From assembly GCA_900542285.1 (NCBI GenBank), contig UQNF01000003.1:20119-84118 (forward strand): DNA of 64,000 nt, read 5' to 3'. Source of the stretch: an uncultured Clostridium sp. (GTDB taxonomy: Bacteria > Bacillota > Clostridia > Christensenellales > CAG-138). The notes below the pieces were generated by a model. It saw only the letters and a list, made by a program, of their open reading frames with translations. It searched no databases and was not told where the DNA came from. Positions 1 to 8,114 of this stretch are shown one piece after another; the first letter of the stretch is position 1, and the number at the start of each line of letters is the position of its first letter. The position numbers and the translations under genes are program-made.

Positions 1-1
1 A

Positions 2-325
2 GAGCAGCTTCGCACCGACCTCCCCAAGCTCGAGATTGGCGACACCGTTCGTGTATTCGTTAAGGTTGTCGAGGGCAATCACGAGAGGCTTCAGAACTTC
101 GAGGGAATCGTTATTAAGATGCAGGGCGGCGGCATCCGCAAGTCCTTCACCGTTCGCCGTATCAGCTACGGTATCGGCGTTGAGAGGACCTTCCCCTACA
201 ACAGCCCCCGCATTGGCCGTATCGAGGTCGTTCGTCATGGTGTTGTTCGCAGGGCTAAGCTGTACTACCTCCGCGAGAGGACAGGTAAGGCCGCAAAGAT
301 CAAGGAACGCATCGTAAAGAAGTAA
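2..325 (+). CDS. rplS: 50S ribosomal protein L19, 5'-truncated
   Basis: Large-subunit ribosomal protein at the 30S/50S interface. The reading frame is open from base 2 and lacks its start, which lies outside the window; 107 residues of a protein that is usually about 115 are present. Family features seen are [14 protein letters not shown] near the start, [13 protein letters not shown], the [11 protein letters not shown] block and the C-terminal [19 protein letters not shown] rho-independent terminator follows 16 bases after the stop, so this is the end of its transcription unit (normally rpsP-rimM-trmD-rplS). Identity is essentially certain. Confidence 0.97.
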   Translation, partial: EQLRTDLPKLEIGDTVRVFVKVVEGNHERLQNFEGIVIKMQGGGIRKSFTVRRISYGIGVERTFPYNSPRIGRIEVVRHGVVRRAKLYYLRERTGKAAKIKERIVKK

Positions 326-341
326 TCCGCCTAATGCTGGC

Positions 342-376
342 AATGCTCCCCGCACACCGTGTTGGGGAGCATTTTC
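342..376 (+). terminator. Rho-independent terminator after rplS
   Basis: A 10-bp perfect stem (AATGCTCCCC at 342-351 with GGGGAGCATT at 364-373) is followed by a short T-run. It ends immediately before the next gene. Confidence 0.85.
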
Positions 377-379
377 TAA

Positions 380-1300
380 ATGAATTCAACAAATAAAAAC
401 AGTATGCAAACGATTAACTGGTATCCCGGCCATATGGCAAAGGCAAGACGAATGCTTGAAGATAATGTCAAGCTCGTCGATATGATAATTGAGATAGTGG
501 ATGCGCGCGCTCCGCTTGCCTGCCGCAACCCTGATTTTGAAGCGCTTTTCGTGAATAAGCTCCGCGTTGTCGTTCTCAATAAAAGCGATCTATCGTCCAA
601 GACACAGAACAAGGCGTGGATAGAGTATTTCAGAAAGCAGGGAATTACCGCTGTCGAACTCGTTTCCACAAATCCTTCAATGCGAAAGAATGCGGTCGCG
701 CTGATTGAACGAACCGGTGCAGAGACAGTTAGAAGGTATAAGGAAAAGGGAATCAACAAGACGCTGCGAGCAATGATAGTCGGAGTTCCAAATGTAGGAA
801 AATCCACCTTCATCAATCGAATAGCCGGCACTGCCAAGGCGCAGGTGGGCGACAGGCCCGGAGTAACCAAGAGCAAGCAGTGGGTCAAGATAACGGATTT
901 TTTGGAGCTGATGGATACTCCCGGCTTGCTGTGGGGAAAGCTTGACAATGAGATTTTGGCAAAGCATCTTGCGTATATCGGTTCGATCAGGGACGATATT
1001 CTTGATGTGGAAGAGCTCGCTGCGCTGCTTCTATATGACCTGATGAAGATATGTCCCGACCAACTGATCGCAAGGTACAAAAAACTGACGCCGGAGATGA
1101 ATTCCCCGGAGGAACTGCTTGACGGAGTATGCAGAAGCAGGGGATTCATATTGTCGGGAGGAGTGCTCGATACGGAAAGGGCCGCAAGGATCGTGCTGGA
1201 TGAATACAGGGCAGGGAAGATTGCCGCAATCGCGCTTGAAAACCCCGATGATGACTTTGCATCAAAGCCAGACGAGGTAACCGATCATGCCGACTGCTGA
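380..1300 (+). CDS. ylqF: Ribosome biogenesis GTPase YlqF/RbgA
   Basis: Circularly permuted GTPase that acts in late assembly of the 50S subunit. The permuted motif order is visible: G4 NKSD at residues 67-70 comes before G1 GVPNVGKST (135-143) and G3 DTPG (179-182). The N-terminal INWYPGHMAKA signature is typical of the family, and 306 residues is close to the usual length. There is no good ribosome site before ATG 380. An in-frame ATG at 404, just before QTINWYPGHM, is an equally good start. The 3' end overlaps rnhB by 14 bases, indicating translational coupling. Position after rplS is the conserved Firmicute order. Confidence 0.95.
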   Translation: MNSTNKNSMQTINWYPGHMAKARRMLEDNVKLVDMIIEIVDARAPLACRNPDFEALFVNKLRVVVLNKSDLSSKTQNKAWIEYFRKQGITAVELVSTNPSMRKNAVALIERTGAETVRRYKEKGINKTLRAMIVGVPNVGKSTFINRIAGTAKAQVGDRPGVTKSKQWVKITDFLELMDTPGLLWGKLDNEILAKHLAYIGSIRDDILDVEELAALLLYDLMKICPDQLIARYKKLTPEMNSPEELLDGVCRSRGFILSGGVLDTERAARIVLDEYRAGKIAAIALENPDDDFASKPDEVTDHADC

Positions 1301-1928
1301 CGAGAGAAAGCAAAAGGAGCTTGCAAGGCTCACTCGGCTCACGGAATACGAGCGCCCATTCTGGCAGAATGGAGTGTATGTTTCGGGCATGGACGAAGTC
1401 GGCAGGGGGCCGCTTGCCGGACCGGTCGTTACCGCATGCGTTATCATGCCTGCCGAGCCGCTGATAGAGGGAATTAACGACTCAAAGAAGCTATCGGAAA
1501 AGAAGCGGGAGCGTCTGTACGAACAGATACTGTCACATGCCGTCGCTTACGGATTCGGCTGGGTTTGGCAGGACACTATAGACAGGATTAATATTCTCGA
1601 GGCTACCAAGCTTGCATTTGCTGAAGCATACGAAAACATGAACTATCCTTGCGAGGATGTCTTCGTTGATGCGGTTAAGGATCTTGCGATCCCTGCAAAA
1701 CAGCATCCGCTGATACATGGAGATGCGTTATGCTATTCGATAGCAGCGGCCAGCATCATTGCAAAGGTTGAGAGGGACAGGTTCATGGCGGAACAGGCAA
1801 AGCTGTATCCCGAATACGGCTTTGAAAGGAATAAGGGCTACGGCACAAAACAGCATATCGATGCTTTGAAGCGCATAGGCCCATGTCCGCTTCACAGGAA
1901 AAGTTTCATCGGCAAAATTATCGGTTAG
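1287..1928 (+). CDS. rnhB: Ribonuclease HII
   Basis: Removes RNA from RNA-DNA hybrids, including single misincorporated ribonucleotides. The signature MDEVGRGPLAGPVV carries catalytic Asp36-Glu37. The other two acidic residues are Asp128 (VFVDAV) and Asp146 (HGDAL), followed by SIAAASIIAKVERDR. Length 213 is normal. The gene overlaps the end of ylqF and is followed 12 bases later by yraN, forming a three-gene housekeeping operon. Confidence 0.96.
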   Translation: MPTADERKQKELARLTRLTEYERPFWQNGVYVSGMDEVGRGPLAGPVVTACVIMPAEPLIEGINDSKKLSEKKRERLYEQILSHAVAYGFGWVWQDTIDRINILEATKLAFAEAYENMNYPCEDVFVDAVKDLAIPAKQHPLIHGDALCYSIAAASIIAKVERDRFMAEQAKLYPEYGFERNKGYGTKQHIDALKRIGPCPLHRKSFIGKIIG

Positions 1929-1940
1929 CGGCGGTGGAAA

Positions 1941-2321
1941 ATGGGACGGCTTAGACTAAGCAGCGGAAGCATTACCCAAAAAGACGGAGCAAAGGGTGAA
2001 ACCATGGTGCTTTGGTATCTGCGCCTTCGGGGATACAGACTTCTCGAACGCAATTACACCGTTGGGCATAAAGAGATTGACCTTATCATGCGAAAAGGGA
2101 ATACGATTGCTTTTGTTGAGGTGAAATCAAGAAGGAAGATTGACTCCAAAATGCCTCCGAGAATGAACGTTGATTGGAATAAACGCAGAAATATCATAGC
2201 GGCAGCCGGGATATATCTCGCTAAAAATGGTCTTACAAGGGTAATTATCAGTTTTGATATCGCAGAGGTTGATTTGGATGCCAGAAAGATTACATATATT
2301 AAAAATGCATTCACGGATTAG
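1941..2321 (+). CDS. yraN: UPF0102 family protein YraN (predicted endonuclease-like)
   Basis: Small protein (126 residues) of the UPF0102/YraN family, which has a restriction-endonuclease-like fold; its role is not established. Family features seen are GAKGETMVLWYLRLRGY, EIDLIMRKG and FVEVKSRR, which carry the expected Glu-Asp and Glu-Val-Lys positions. It is commonly located beside rnhB, as here. The stop is 14 bases upstream of a strong promoter for the next operon. Confidence 0.9.
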   Translation: MGRLRLSSGSITQKDGAKGETMVLWYLRLRGYRLLERNYTVGHKEIDLIMRKGNTIAFVEVKSRRKIDSKMPPRMNVDWNKRRNIIAAAGIYLAKNGLTRVIISFDIAEVDLDARKITYIKNAFTD

Positions 2322-2334
2322 TACTCTTTGAGTG

Positions 2335-2363
2335 TTGACACCAATTCTTGACTGTGCTATACT
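2335..2363 (+). promoter_or_regulatory. Sigma-A promoter of the cobalamin operon
   Basis: The -35 box TTGACA (2335-2340), a 17-base spacer and the -10 box TATACT (2358-2363) are present. A TG two bases upstream makes an extended -10. It lies just upstream of the cobalamin riboswitch. Confidence 0.85.
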
Positions 2364-2380
2364 ATGCACACAAACGAAAG

Positions 2381-2600
2381 AACGGTTGCCAATCGGTGCA
2401 ATAGCATCAAAGGCATTAATAGGGAATGCGGTTAGAATCCGCAGCAGTCCCCGCTACTGTAACTGGAGACGAAAGTTCAAACTGCCACTTCGCATTATGC
2501 GTGGGAAGGCGTAACGATTAGATTGACCCGGGAGCCAGGAGACCTGCCGTGCTTTCGCAATGGGTGGTTCTCGGGAGATAGACGGCCTAATCAATGCGTT
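2381..2600 (+). ncRNA. Cobalamin (adenosylcobalamin-class) riboswitch
   Basis: Conserved cobalamin riboswitch elements are in order: GGTGCAA near 2395, AATAGGGAATGC near 2416, GCAGTCCCCGCTACTGTAAC around 2443-2464, ACTGCCACT...GGGAAGGC, and the B12 box GAGCCAGGAGACCTGCC at 2532-2548. The boundaries are approximate. The downstream hairpin at 2612-2638 is the likely expression platform. The riboswitch predicts repression of the operon when cobalamin is plentiful. Two open frames running through this RNA are not genes. Confidence 0.95.
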
Positions 2601-2611
2601 GTTTCACACGA

Positions 2612-2638
2612 GAGCTGCATTATGTGCAGTTCTTTTTG
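2612..2638 (+). terminator. Riboswitch-associated terminator
   Basis: The stem GAGCTGCA (2612-2619) with TGCAGTTC (2624-2631) is followed by TTTTT. It lies between the cobalamin aptamer and the first gene, so it is probably the ligand-controlled attenuator. Confidence 0.75.
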
Positions 2639-2728
2639 TTGTGTGCAGATTTCGTATTATTATGACATTTCTTCCTGCCGCCCGGGGGATGCAGACCCAA
2701 AAGTAATTATTACACGGAGGAATGTGAA

Positions 2729-3748
2729 ATGAAGAACTGCAAAAAACTTATCGCAATCATCGTGATTGCAGCGCTTGCAATAAGCAGCGCAGCATCTATC
2801 GTGCTGGCAGAGCCTGCATATCCCGAAGTCCCTTCAGGGTATGACGGCTATGTTACCGTATCGGTATCCGCTGATACAATCGGATGGGGCTATTTGATAG
2901 AACCAACGCTCGTTCCGATACATGAAGGCGAAAGCGTTGCCGAGGCGACCATAAGGCTGTTTGAGGCCATGGGCGTTGCCTATGAGGCAGGAACGCCGGA
3001 GTCATTCTACCTTACCGATGTGGCCTGCGATAACTGTGTTAACGGTGCTGAACCCAACGTTCCGGATTACCTTATGGAACAGATAGAGCTTTATCCTGCT
3101 TGGGCTGAAGAGAATTTCGGCTTTGCCTATGGCGAATGGACGGGAACCGAAAGCGGAAACGGCATGCTTGGTACTGATGACTTCAGCACTTTCGGCGGTT
3201 GGATGATAGCCGAGGATGATATCGCGCTTCCTGCGACTGCCGGTGATTACAGCGCACAGTCAGGACATGTCTACCAGTGGGCATTCAGCGTATATGGCTG
3301 GGGCATGGATCTTGGCTGGAGCGACGGATGGGGTTCGTTCCCTGTTTTCGATAATCCTGCCGAGGGCGTGAACCGTGCTGATGCCGAGGAAGTCTATGCG
3401 CTTATCATGGCGGACGAGGAGCTTGCTGCGCTTGTCTCAGAGGATGGAATGGCATACGATGAGTTTGAAAGTCTTGTCGCAGCATTGGTCGATCTTTCAT
3501 CCACTCAGGCTGAGATAGACAGCTGCCTTAATATGCTTCTCAATGCTCTTGATGGCGGTGCCCTGATGGGCGATATCAACGGCGATGGTGTCGTTAATAT
3601 GCAGGATGCTCAGTTAGCTATGCGTTATGCGATCGGCATTGCCGAACTGTCCGATGAGCAGCTGAGCATTGGCGACATTAACGGCGACGGAATTGTCAAT
3701 TCATCCGACGCAACAATGATCGCACGCATTGCGCTGAATCTGATTTGA
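2729..3748 (+). CDS. Secreted DUF4430 (transcobalamin beta-like) protein with C-terminal dockerin
   Basis: First gene under the cobalamin riboswitch. Residues 1-27 form a signal peptide (MKNCKK, hydrophobic core, VLA/EP cleavage). The middle (about 40-225) resembles an extended DUF4430 domain, the family related to the C-terminal beta domain of transcobalamin/intrinsic factor (HEGESVAEATIRLFEAMGVAY, SGHVYQWAFSVYGWG). Residues about 280-339 are a type I dockerin: two Ca-binding loops, GDINGDGVVNMQDA and GDINGDGIVNSSDA. The GGAGG ribosome site is 8 bases upstream of the ATG. Inferred role: extracellular cobalamin capture, possibly docked on a cohesin-bearing surface protein. The ligand is inferred from the riboswitch and fold, not shown. 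Confidence 0.82.
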   Translation: MKNCKKLIAIIVIAALAISSAASIVLAEPAYPEVPSGYDGYVTVSVSADTIGWGYLIEPTLVPIHEGESVAEATIRLFEAMGVAYEAGTPESFYLTDVACDNCVNGAEPNVPDYLMEQIELYPAWAEENFGFAYGEWTGTESGNGMLGTDDFSTFGGWMIAEDDIALPATAGDYSAQSGHVYQWAFSVYGWGMDLGWSDGWGSFPVFDNPAEGVNRADAEEVYALIMADEELAALVSEDGMAYDEFESLVAALVDLSSTQAEIDSCLNMLLNALDGGALMGDINGDGVVNMQDAQLAMRYAIGIAELSDEQLSIGDINGDGIVNSSDATMIARIALNLI

Positions 3749-3750
3749 TA

Positions 3751-5100
3751 ATGAAGAGCTTTTTCAGCAAGCTGATTTGTTGTCTGCTCCTGCTGTCGGT
3801 TTTGTTCCTGACAGCAGGAGACATTGCTGCCGGCACGGAGTATTCGGCTGATTACAATGCCGTGCTTGGCGCACTGTCATCCGGAGAGCCGCAATTCGGG
3901 TCTATCGGCGGTGAATGGAAGGTGCTTGCTCTTGCAAGAAGCGGATATTTCAGTGCAGACTCCGAATACATGCGGTCCTATATATCGCTGATTGAAGAGC
4001 TGATACTCAGCATTGGAAGTCCAAAGCTTGATGAGCGAAAACCAAACGAGAATTCCAGACTTGTTATCGCGCTTTCGAGCCTCGGATATGATGCAAGGAA
4101 TGTTTCCGGCTTTGACCTGACCGAGCCGCTCAAGGATATCAACTACATTAAGAAGCAGGGCTTGACGGGTGTTATTTACGCGCTCATCGCCCTGAGCTGC
4201 AATGATGAATATGCGGAAACCGACTACAAGAATACTCTTGTAGATTTTGTTCTTAATGCAGAGATAGACGGCGGTGGCTGGGCGTTGGGCGGAGGCAATC
4301 CCGACCCCGATGTTACGGCAATTGCGATAACGGCCGTTACGGGTTATACACAGGCTCGTTCTGCCATTGAAAGAGGAATTGCAAAGCTTTCCGATATGCA
4401 GGCGGAGGACGGAACGTATTCGAGCTATGGAGCGACAAACTCCGAAAGCTGCTCTCAGGTCCTGCTTGCGCTCAGCACGCTTGGTATAGATGCAGATACG
4501 GATCAAAGGTTTATAAAAAACGGTGTATCGCTTTTATCTGCGCTGCTTTCATTCTCAACCGGCTCGGGCTTTTCTCATATGCCGAACGGCTCAACCAATC
4601 AGATGGCTTCCGAACAGGCAGCATATGCGTTGTGCGCATATGACAGGATGGTAAAAAGCAGGACGGCACTCTTTGATATGAGCGATGTGTGGCATGCTCC
4701 TGTTCAGCCGACACCGATGGCGGCAAGTACGCCAAAGCCGACACCCAAACCCACACCGACTGCTGCGCCGTCCCATTCCGAAGCTCCGACTGTTTCGGCA
4801 GTAACGACCGAACAGCCAACACAGGAGGATACCGACGCACCGGCATTGATCGAAGTACCTTCTGACATTTCGACGGAAGCTGCCGATACTACGCCTGATT
4901 ATGAAGCTCCAACGGAGCAGGTGACGATATTTGAAATGGGCTCCGACGCCCCGACCGTTCAAACGACACAGGACGATAGCCGGGCTCCTTCCGAAAAGCA
5001 GCGCAATGGCTTTATCAAGCTGCTTTGGCTGCTGCCCGCGGCTGTATTGGCTGCTGCATTGATCGTTATCAAACTAATTAGAGGAAAGAAAAAGGTATGA
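3751..5100 (+). CDS. Membrane-anchored terpenoid-cyclase-like (alpha/alpha)6 barrel protein, candidate cobalamin binder
   Basis: Exported protein: signal peptide (MKSFFSKLICCLLLLSVLFL), an all-helical region (about 30-305) with prenyltransferase/squalene-oxidase-type repeats (GGGWALGG, EDGTYSSYGATNSESCSQVLLAL, GSGFSHM...SEQAAYALCAYDR), a Pro/Thr linker with PTPKPTPKPTPT, and a C-terminal membrane helix (LLWLLPAAVLAAALIVIKLI) with a basic tail. This fold is also the alpha domain of animal intrinsic factor and transcobalamin, which fits the riboswitch and the flanking DUF4430 genes. ATG 3751 is preferred over TTG 3745, which overlaps the previous stop. No terpene-cyclase active-site motif was recognised, so enzymatic activity is unlikely. 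Confidence 0.8.
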   Translation: MKSFFSKLICCLLLLSVLFLTAGDIAAGTEYSADYNAVLGALSSGEPQFGSIGGEWKVLALARSGYFSADSEYMRSYISLIEELILSIGSPKLDERKPNENSRLVIALSSLGYDARNVSGFDLTEPLKDINYIKKQGLTGVIYALIALSCNDEYAETDYKNTLVDFVLNAEIDGGGWALGGGNPDPDVTAIAITAVTGYTQARSAIERGIAKLSDMQAEDGTYSSYGATNSESCSQVLLALSTLGIDADTDQRFIKNGVSLLSALLSFSTGSGFSHMPNGSTNQMASEQAAYALCAYDRMVKSRTALFDMSDVWHAPVQPTPMAASTPKPTPKPTPTAAPSHSEAPTVSAVTTEQPTQEDTDAPALIEVPSDISTEAADTTPDYEAPTEQVTIFEMGSDAPTVQTTQDDSRAPSEKQRNGFIKLLWLLPAAVLAAALIVIKLIRGKKKV

Positions 5101-5588
5101 AAAGAACTGCCGCAATTATCGCATTGCTTTGCCTAATAGTAACAGCGTTTTTTGGCTGCGCAGAGGGCACGGGATCGGATGCCATGCTGCACTGCACGAT
5201 ACTTATCGAGTGCAAAAACGCTGTCGCTTGCAATGAATTGGCAGCGGAGCAAAAGGAATTCCTCCCAAGCGACGGAATGATACTTACAAAGACGGAAATT
5301 GCTTTTACCGATGGAGAATCCGTTTACGATGTGCTCGTTCGCGAGTGCCGCGAAAGAGGAATTCATATGGAGGCAAGCTATGCTCCTGTCTATGACAGCG
5401 CATATATCGAAGGCATTGCAAACCTGTATGAGTTCGATTGCGGAAGCTTGAGCGGATGGACATACTGCGTTAACGGAGTTTTCCCAAACTATGGATGCAG
5501 CAATTTTAAGCTCTCGGACGGTGACGAGATAGAATTCCATTATTCCTGTGATCTGGGCAGGGATGTAGGCGCAGTATTTGAGGAGTAG
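5097..5588 (+). CDS. DUF4430 domain lipoprotein, candidate cobalamin-binding beta domain
   Basis: A 163-residue lipoprotein with signal and lipobox FFGC (Cys21). The DUF4430 domain covers about 60-160: GESVYDVLVRECRERGI, then the diagnostic SGWTYCVNGVFPNYGCSNFKL and DGDEIEFHYSCDLGRDVG. DUF4430 corresponds to the transcobalamin-like C-terminal domain. It overlaps the barrel gene by 4 bases (ATGA), so the barrel and this domain are probably made together and could jointly enclose a ligand, as the alpha and beta domains of intrinsic factor do. It is followed directly by the ECF T subunit. Confidence 0.85.
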   Translation: MKRTAAIIALLCLIVTAFFGCAEGTGSDAMLHCTILIECKNAVACNELAAEQKEFLPSDGMILTKTEIAFTDGESVYDVLVRECRERGIHMEASYAPVYDSAYIEGIANLYEFDCGSLSGWTYCVNGVFPNYGCSNFKLSDGDEIEFHYSCDLGRDVGAVFEE

Positions 5589-5592
5589 CGTG

Positions 5593-6486
5593 GTGAAAAT
5601 CAGGGATACGATGAATGAGATCCATCCTTTGATCGCATTTGCATTCTTTGCATTTGTGCTTGTGATGTCCATGCTGTTTTTGCATCCCGTTTATATAATT
5701 ATTTCGCTCACAACGGGCACAGTTTGGGCGTTTTTACTTCGTGGAAAACAAACACTCAGGTTTTTGCTGACGTTCGTGCTGCCGATCACAATTCTTGTTG
5801 CAATACTGAATCCGCTGTTTAACCATAAGGGAGTTACTATCCTGTTCTATATTAGGGATAATCCGATCACTTTGGAGTCGATGATCTATGCAGTCACATC
5901 CGCATTTATGTTTGCCTCTGTACTCATATGGTTCTCTTGCTTTAATGAAGTTATGAAAAGCGATAAGATAATCTATCTATTCGGCAAGACCATTCCGTCC
6001 GTATCGCTCATTATTACTATGGTGCTTCGATTTGTTCCGCTGTACAAGCAGCAGGCAAAAAGGATCTCTATTGCCATGCGCGCTCAGGGAATAGATGTCA
6101 GTCAGGGGAGTATCATCAAGCGTGCCAAGTACGGTCTCAGCATACTGTCGGCACTTATCACCTGGGGACTTGAAAGCTCGGTAACTACTGCGGATTCAAT
6201 GCGTTCCAGAGGTCATGGGCTTCCGCACAGGACGCATTATTCGGTTTATAGATTTGACAGACGGGATCTGATACTTTCAATACTGCTGATCATTGGCATT
6301 GCTTTTATTGGTGTATCTGCCGGAACAAATACTATCTATGCAAAGTTCTATCCGGTATTTAAGCTTAATTCATGGAATGCCGCATCGATCATCTGCACCG
6401 CAGTATATGCATTGATTCTTTTGATACCGATAATTCTTAATTTAACAGAGGCAGTATCATGGCGGCACTTGAAATCAAAAATTTAA
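5593..6486 (+). CDS. ecfT: ECF transporter transmembrane subunit EcfT
   Basis: Energy-coupling-factor T protein (CbiQ/EcfT family), about 297 residues. It links the substrate-binding S subunit to the ATPases. Several membrane helices and the cytoplasmic coupling region are seen, including FVPLYKQQAKRISIAMRAQGID and the second Ala-Arg-Gly-like helix TTADSMRSRGHGLP. GTG 5593 is chosen because AGGAG (5581-5585) lies 7 bases upstream; GTG 5590 or TTG 5578 are alternatives. It overlaps the ATPase gene by 28 bases. The riboswitch suggests cobalamin or a precursor as substrate. Confidence 0.9.
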   Translation: MKIRDTMNEIHPLIAFAFFAFVLVMSMLFLHPVYIIISLTTGTVWAFLLRGKQTLRFLLTFVLPITILVAILNPLFNHKGVTILFYIRDNPITLESMIYAVTSAFMFASVLIWFSCFNEVMKSDKIIYLFGKTIPSVSLIITMVLRFVPLYKQQAKRISIAMRAQGIDVSQGSIIKRAKYGLSILSALITWGLESSVTTADSMRSRGHGLPHRTHYSVYRFDRRDLILSILLIIGIAFIGVSAGTNTIYAKFYPVFKLNSWNAASIICTAVYALILLIPIILNLTEAVSWRHLKSKI

Positions 6487-8114
6487 GCTTCTCATATCCG
6501 ACACAGCAGGAAGGCGAGAAAGCGCTGGACGACATAAGCCTAAGCATTGCCGAGGGCGAATTTGTACTCGTATGCGGCCCTTCCGGATGCGGCAAGTCAA
6601 CCTTGCTGCGCCAGATAAAGCCTTCGCTGCGTCCGCATGGAAGATCATCGGGTTCTGTAATGCTTAACGGAAGGAGTGTTAATGAACTCAGCTTCCGTGA
6701 GCAGACGGAACAGATAGGCTTTGTTCTGCAAGACCCGGAAATGCAGCTTGTAACCGATAAGGTTTGGCACGAGCTGGCGTTCGGACTTGAAAGCCTTGGT
6801 ATGGAAAACTCCAAGATGCGGGTCCGGATCGCGGAGATTGCGAACTATTTCGGCATACAAACCTACCTCGATGCGTCAACCGCAGAGCTTTCGGGTGGGC
6901 AGAAACAGCTTATATGCCTGGCCGGGATAATGGCAATGCAGCCCGAGCTTCTTCTTCTTGATGAGCCGACTTCGCAGTTAGATCCGATTGCTGCCGGCGA
7001 ATTCTTCTCAGCCCTGAAGCGTATCAACGAAGAGACCGGAACTACTGTAGTAATCACCGAGCATAGATATGAAAACCTGTTCTCTATTGCCGATAGGGTA
7101 GTGTTTATGGAGAACGGAAGAGTTATCGGGAACTGCAGTCCACGCAGAGCAGTTTCGGAGCTTTCAGGCAAGCCGGACTATGTTAATATCCTTCCTGCAG
7201 CCATGAGACTCTATGCCGAGACCGCCTCTTCGACAGATAATGCGCCTATAACCGTCCGCGAGGGCAGGAGCTATCTGCGCAGCATTATCGGTCAAAAGGA
7301 CGAAAGCGATGAAATCGGCAAAACAAATCCCAAAAAGGAAAAAAGAGAACCGATCCTTTCCGTAAACGACGTATGGTTCAGATATGAGCGTAGCGGCAAG
7401 GACGTGCTGAAGGGCTTGGGTGTTGATTTCTTTCGTGGCGAGCTTTCCTGCGTAATCGGAGCTAACGGCGCCGGCAAAACTACCGCTATAATGAACGCTG
7501 CGGGACTGTATAAGCCTTATCGGGGAAAGGTCCGTTTTGACGGCAAAGACATAAGAACATACAAGAGCTCCGAATTGTACGGAAGGCGGATCGCTCTGTT
7601 GGTTCAGAACCCGGCTTGCTGCTTTGTGAAAGATACCGTGCGTGAGGAACTTGAGAGCGTCCGCAAGCACTTTGAACTGACCGGAGACAGGCTTGACGAG
7701 GTAATTGAGCTGATGGAGCTTGCGCCGATTCTTGATCGTCATCCATATGATATCAGCGGAGGAGAGCTTCAGCGTGCGGCAATTGCAAGACTGCTCCTGC
7801 CAAATCCGGAGATCATCTTTATGGACGAGGCCACAAAGGGTATGGACGCATTCTTCAAACAGCGTTTCGGTTTGCTTCTTAAGAGACTGACCGCAAACGG
7901 AACATCGATAGTCATGGTCTCGCATGATATTGAGTTTTGTGCTGAATATGCCGCCCGCTGCGCAATGATTTTTGACGGCGGCATTACTGCTGAGGGAAGC
8001 TGCAGGGAAGTGCTGATAGACAACAGCTTCTACACCACCGCCGCCAACAGGCTGTCAAGGGGGATAGTGCATTCTGTGCTGACGGTCAATGAGCTCATTG
8101 ACAGAGTAAAATGA
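6459..8114 (+). CDS. Fused tandem ECF ATPase (EcfA-EcfA')
   Basis: One 551-residue polypeptide with two ABC ATPase domains. Domain 1 has Walker A GPSGCGKST (40-48), signature LSGGQ (144-148) and Walker B LLLLDEP ending at 170. Domain 2 has GANGAGKTT (334-342), ISGGE (432-436) and IIFMDEA ending at 458. A charged linker near 282-297 joins them. In many Firmicutes these are two genes; the fusion fixes a 1:1 pair. It drives transport with EcfT and the S subunit, and overlaps the next gene by 4 bases (ATGA). Confidence 0.93.
   Translation: MAALEIKNLSFSYPTQQEGEKALDDISLSIAEGEFVLVCGPSGCGKSTLLRQIKPSLRPHGRSSGSVMLNGRSVNELSFREQTEQIGFVLQDPEMQLVTDKVWHELAFGLESLGMENSKMRVRIAEIANYFGIQTYLDASTAELSGGQKQLICLAGIMAMQPELLLLDEPTSQLDPIAAGEFFSALKRINEETGTTVVITEHRYENLFSIADRVVFMENGRVIGNCSPRRAVSELSGKPDYVNILPAAMRLYAETASSTDNAPITVREGRSYLRSIIGQKDESDEIGKTNPKKEKREPILSVNDVWFRYERSGKDVLKGLGVDFFRGELSCVIGANGAGKTTAIMNAAGLYKPYRGKVRFDGKDIRTYKSSELYGRRIALLVQNPACCFVKDTVREELESVRKHFELTGDRLDEVIELMELAPILDRHPYDISGGELQRAAIARLLLPNPEIIFMDEATKGMDAFFKQRFGLLLKRLTANGTSIVMVSHDIEFCAEYAARCAMIFDGGITAEGSCREVLIDNSFYTTAANRLSRGIVHSVLTVNELIDRVK

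Noticed and set aside
2332..2732. Two open frames (60 and 69 residues) between yraN and the first cobalamin gene
   Set aside because: They lie across the cobalamin riboswitch and its terminator, have no family character, and are explained by the structured RNA.
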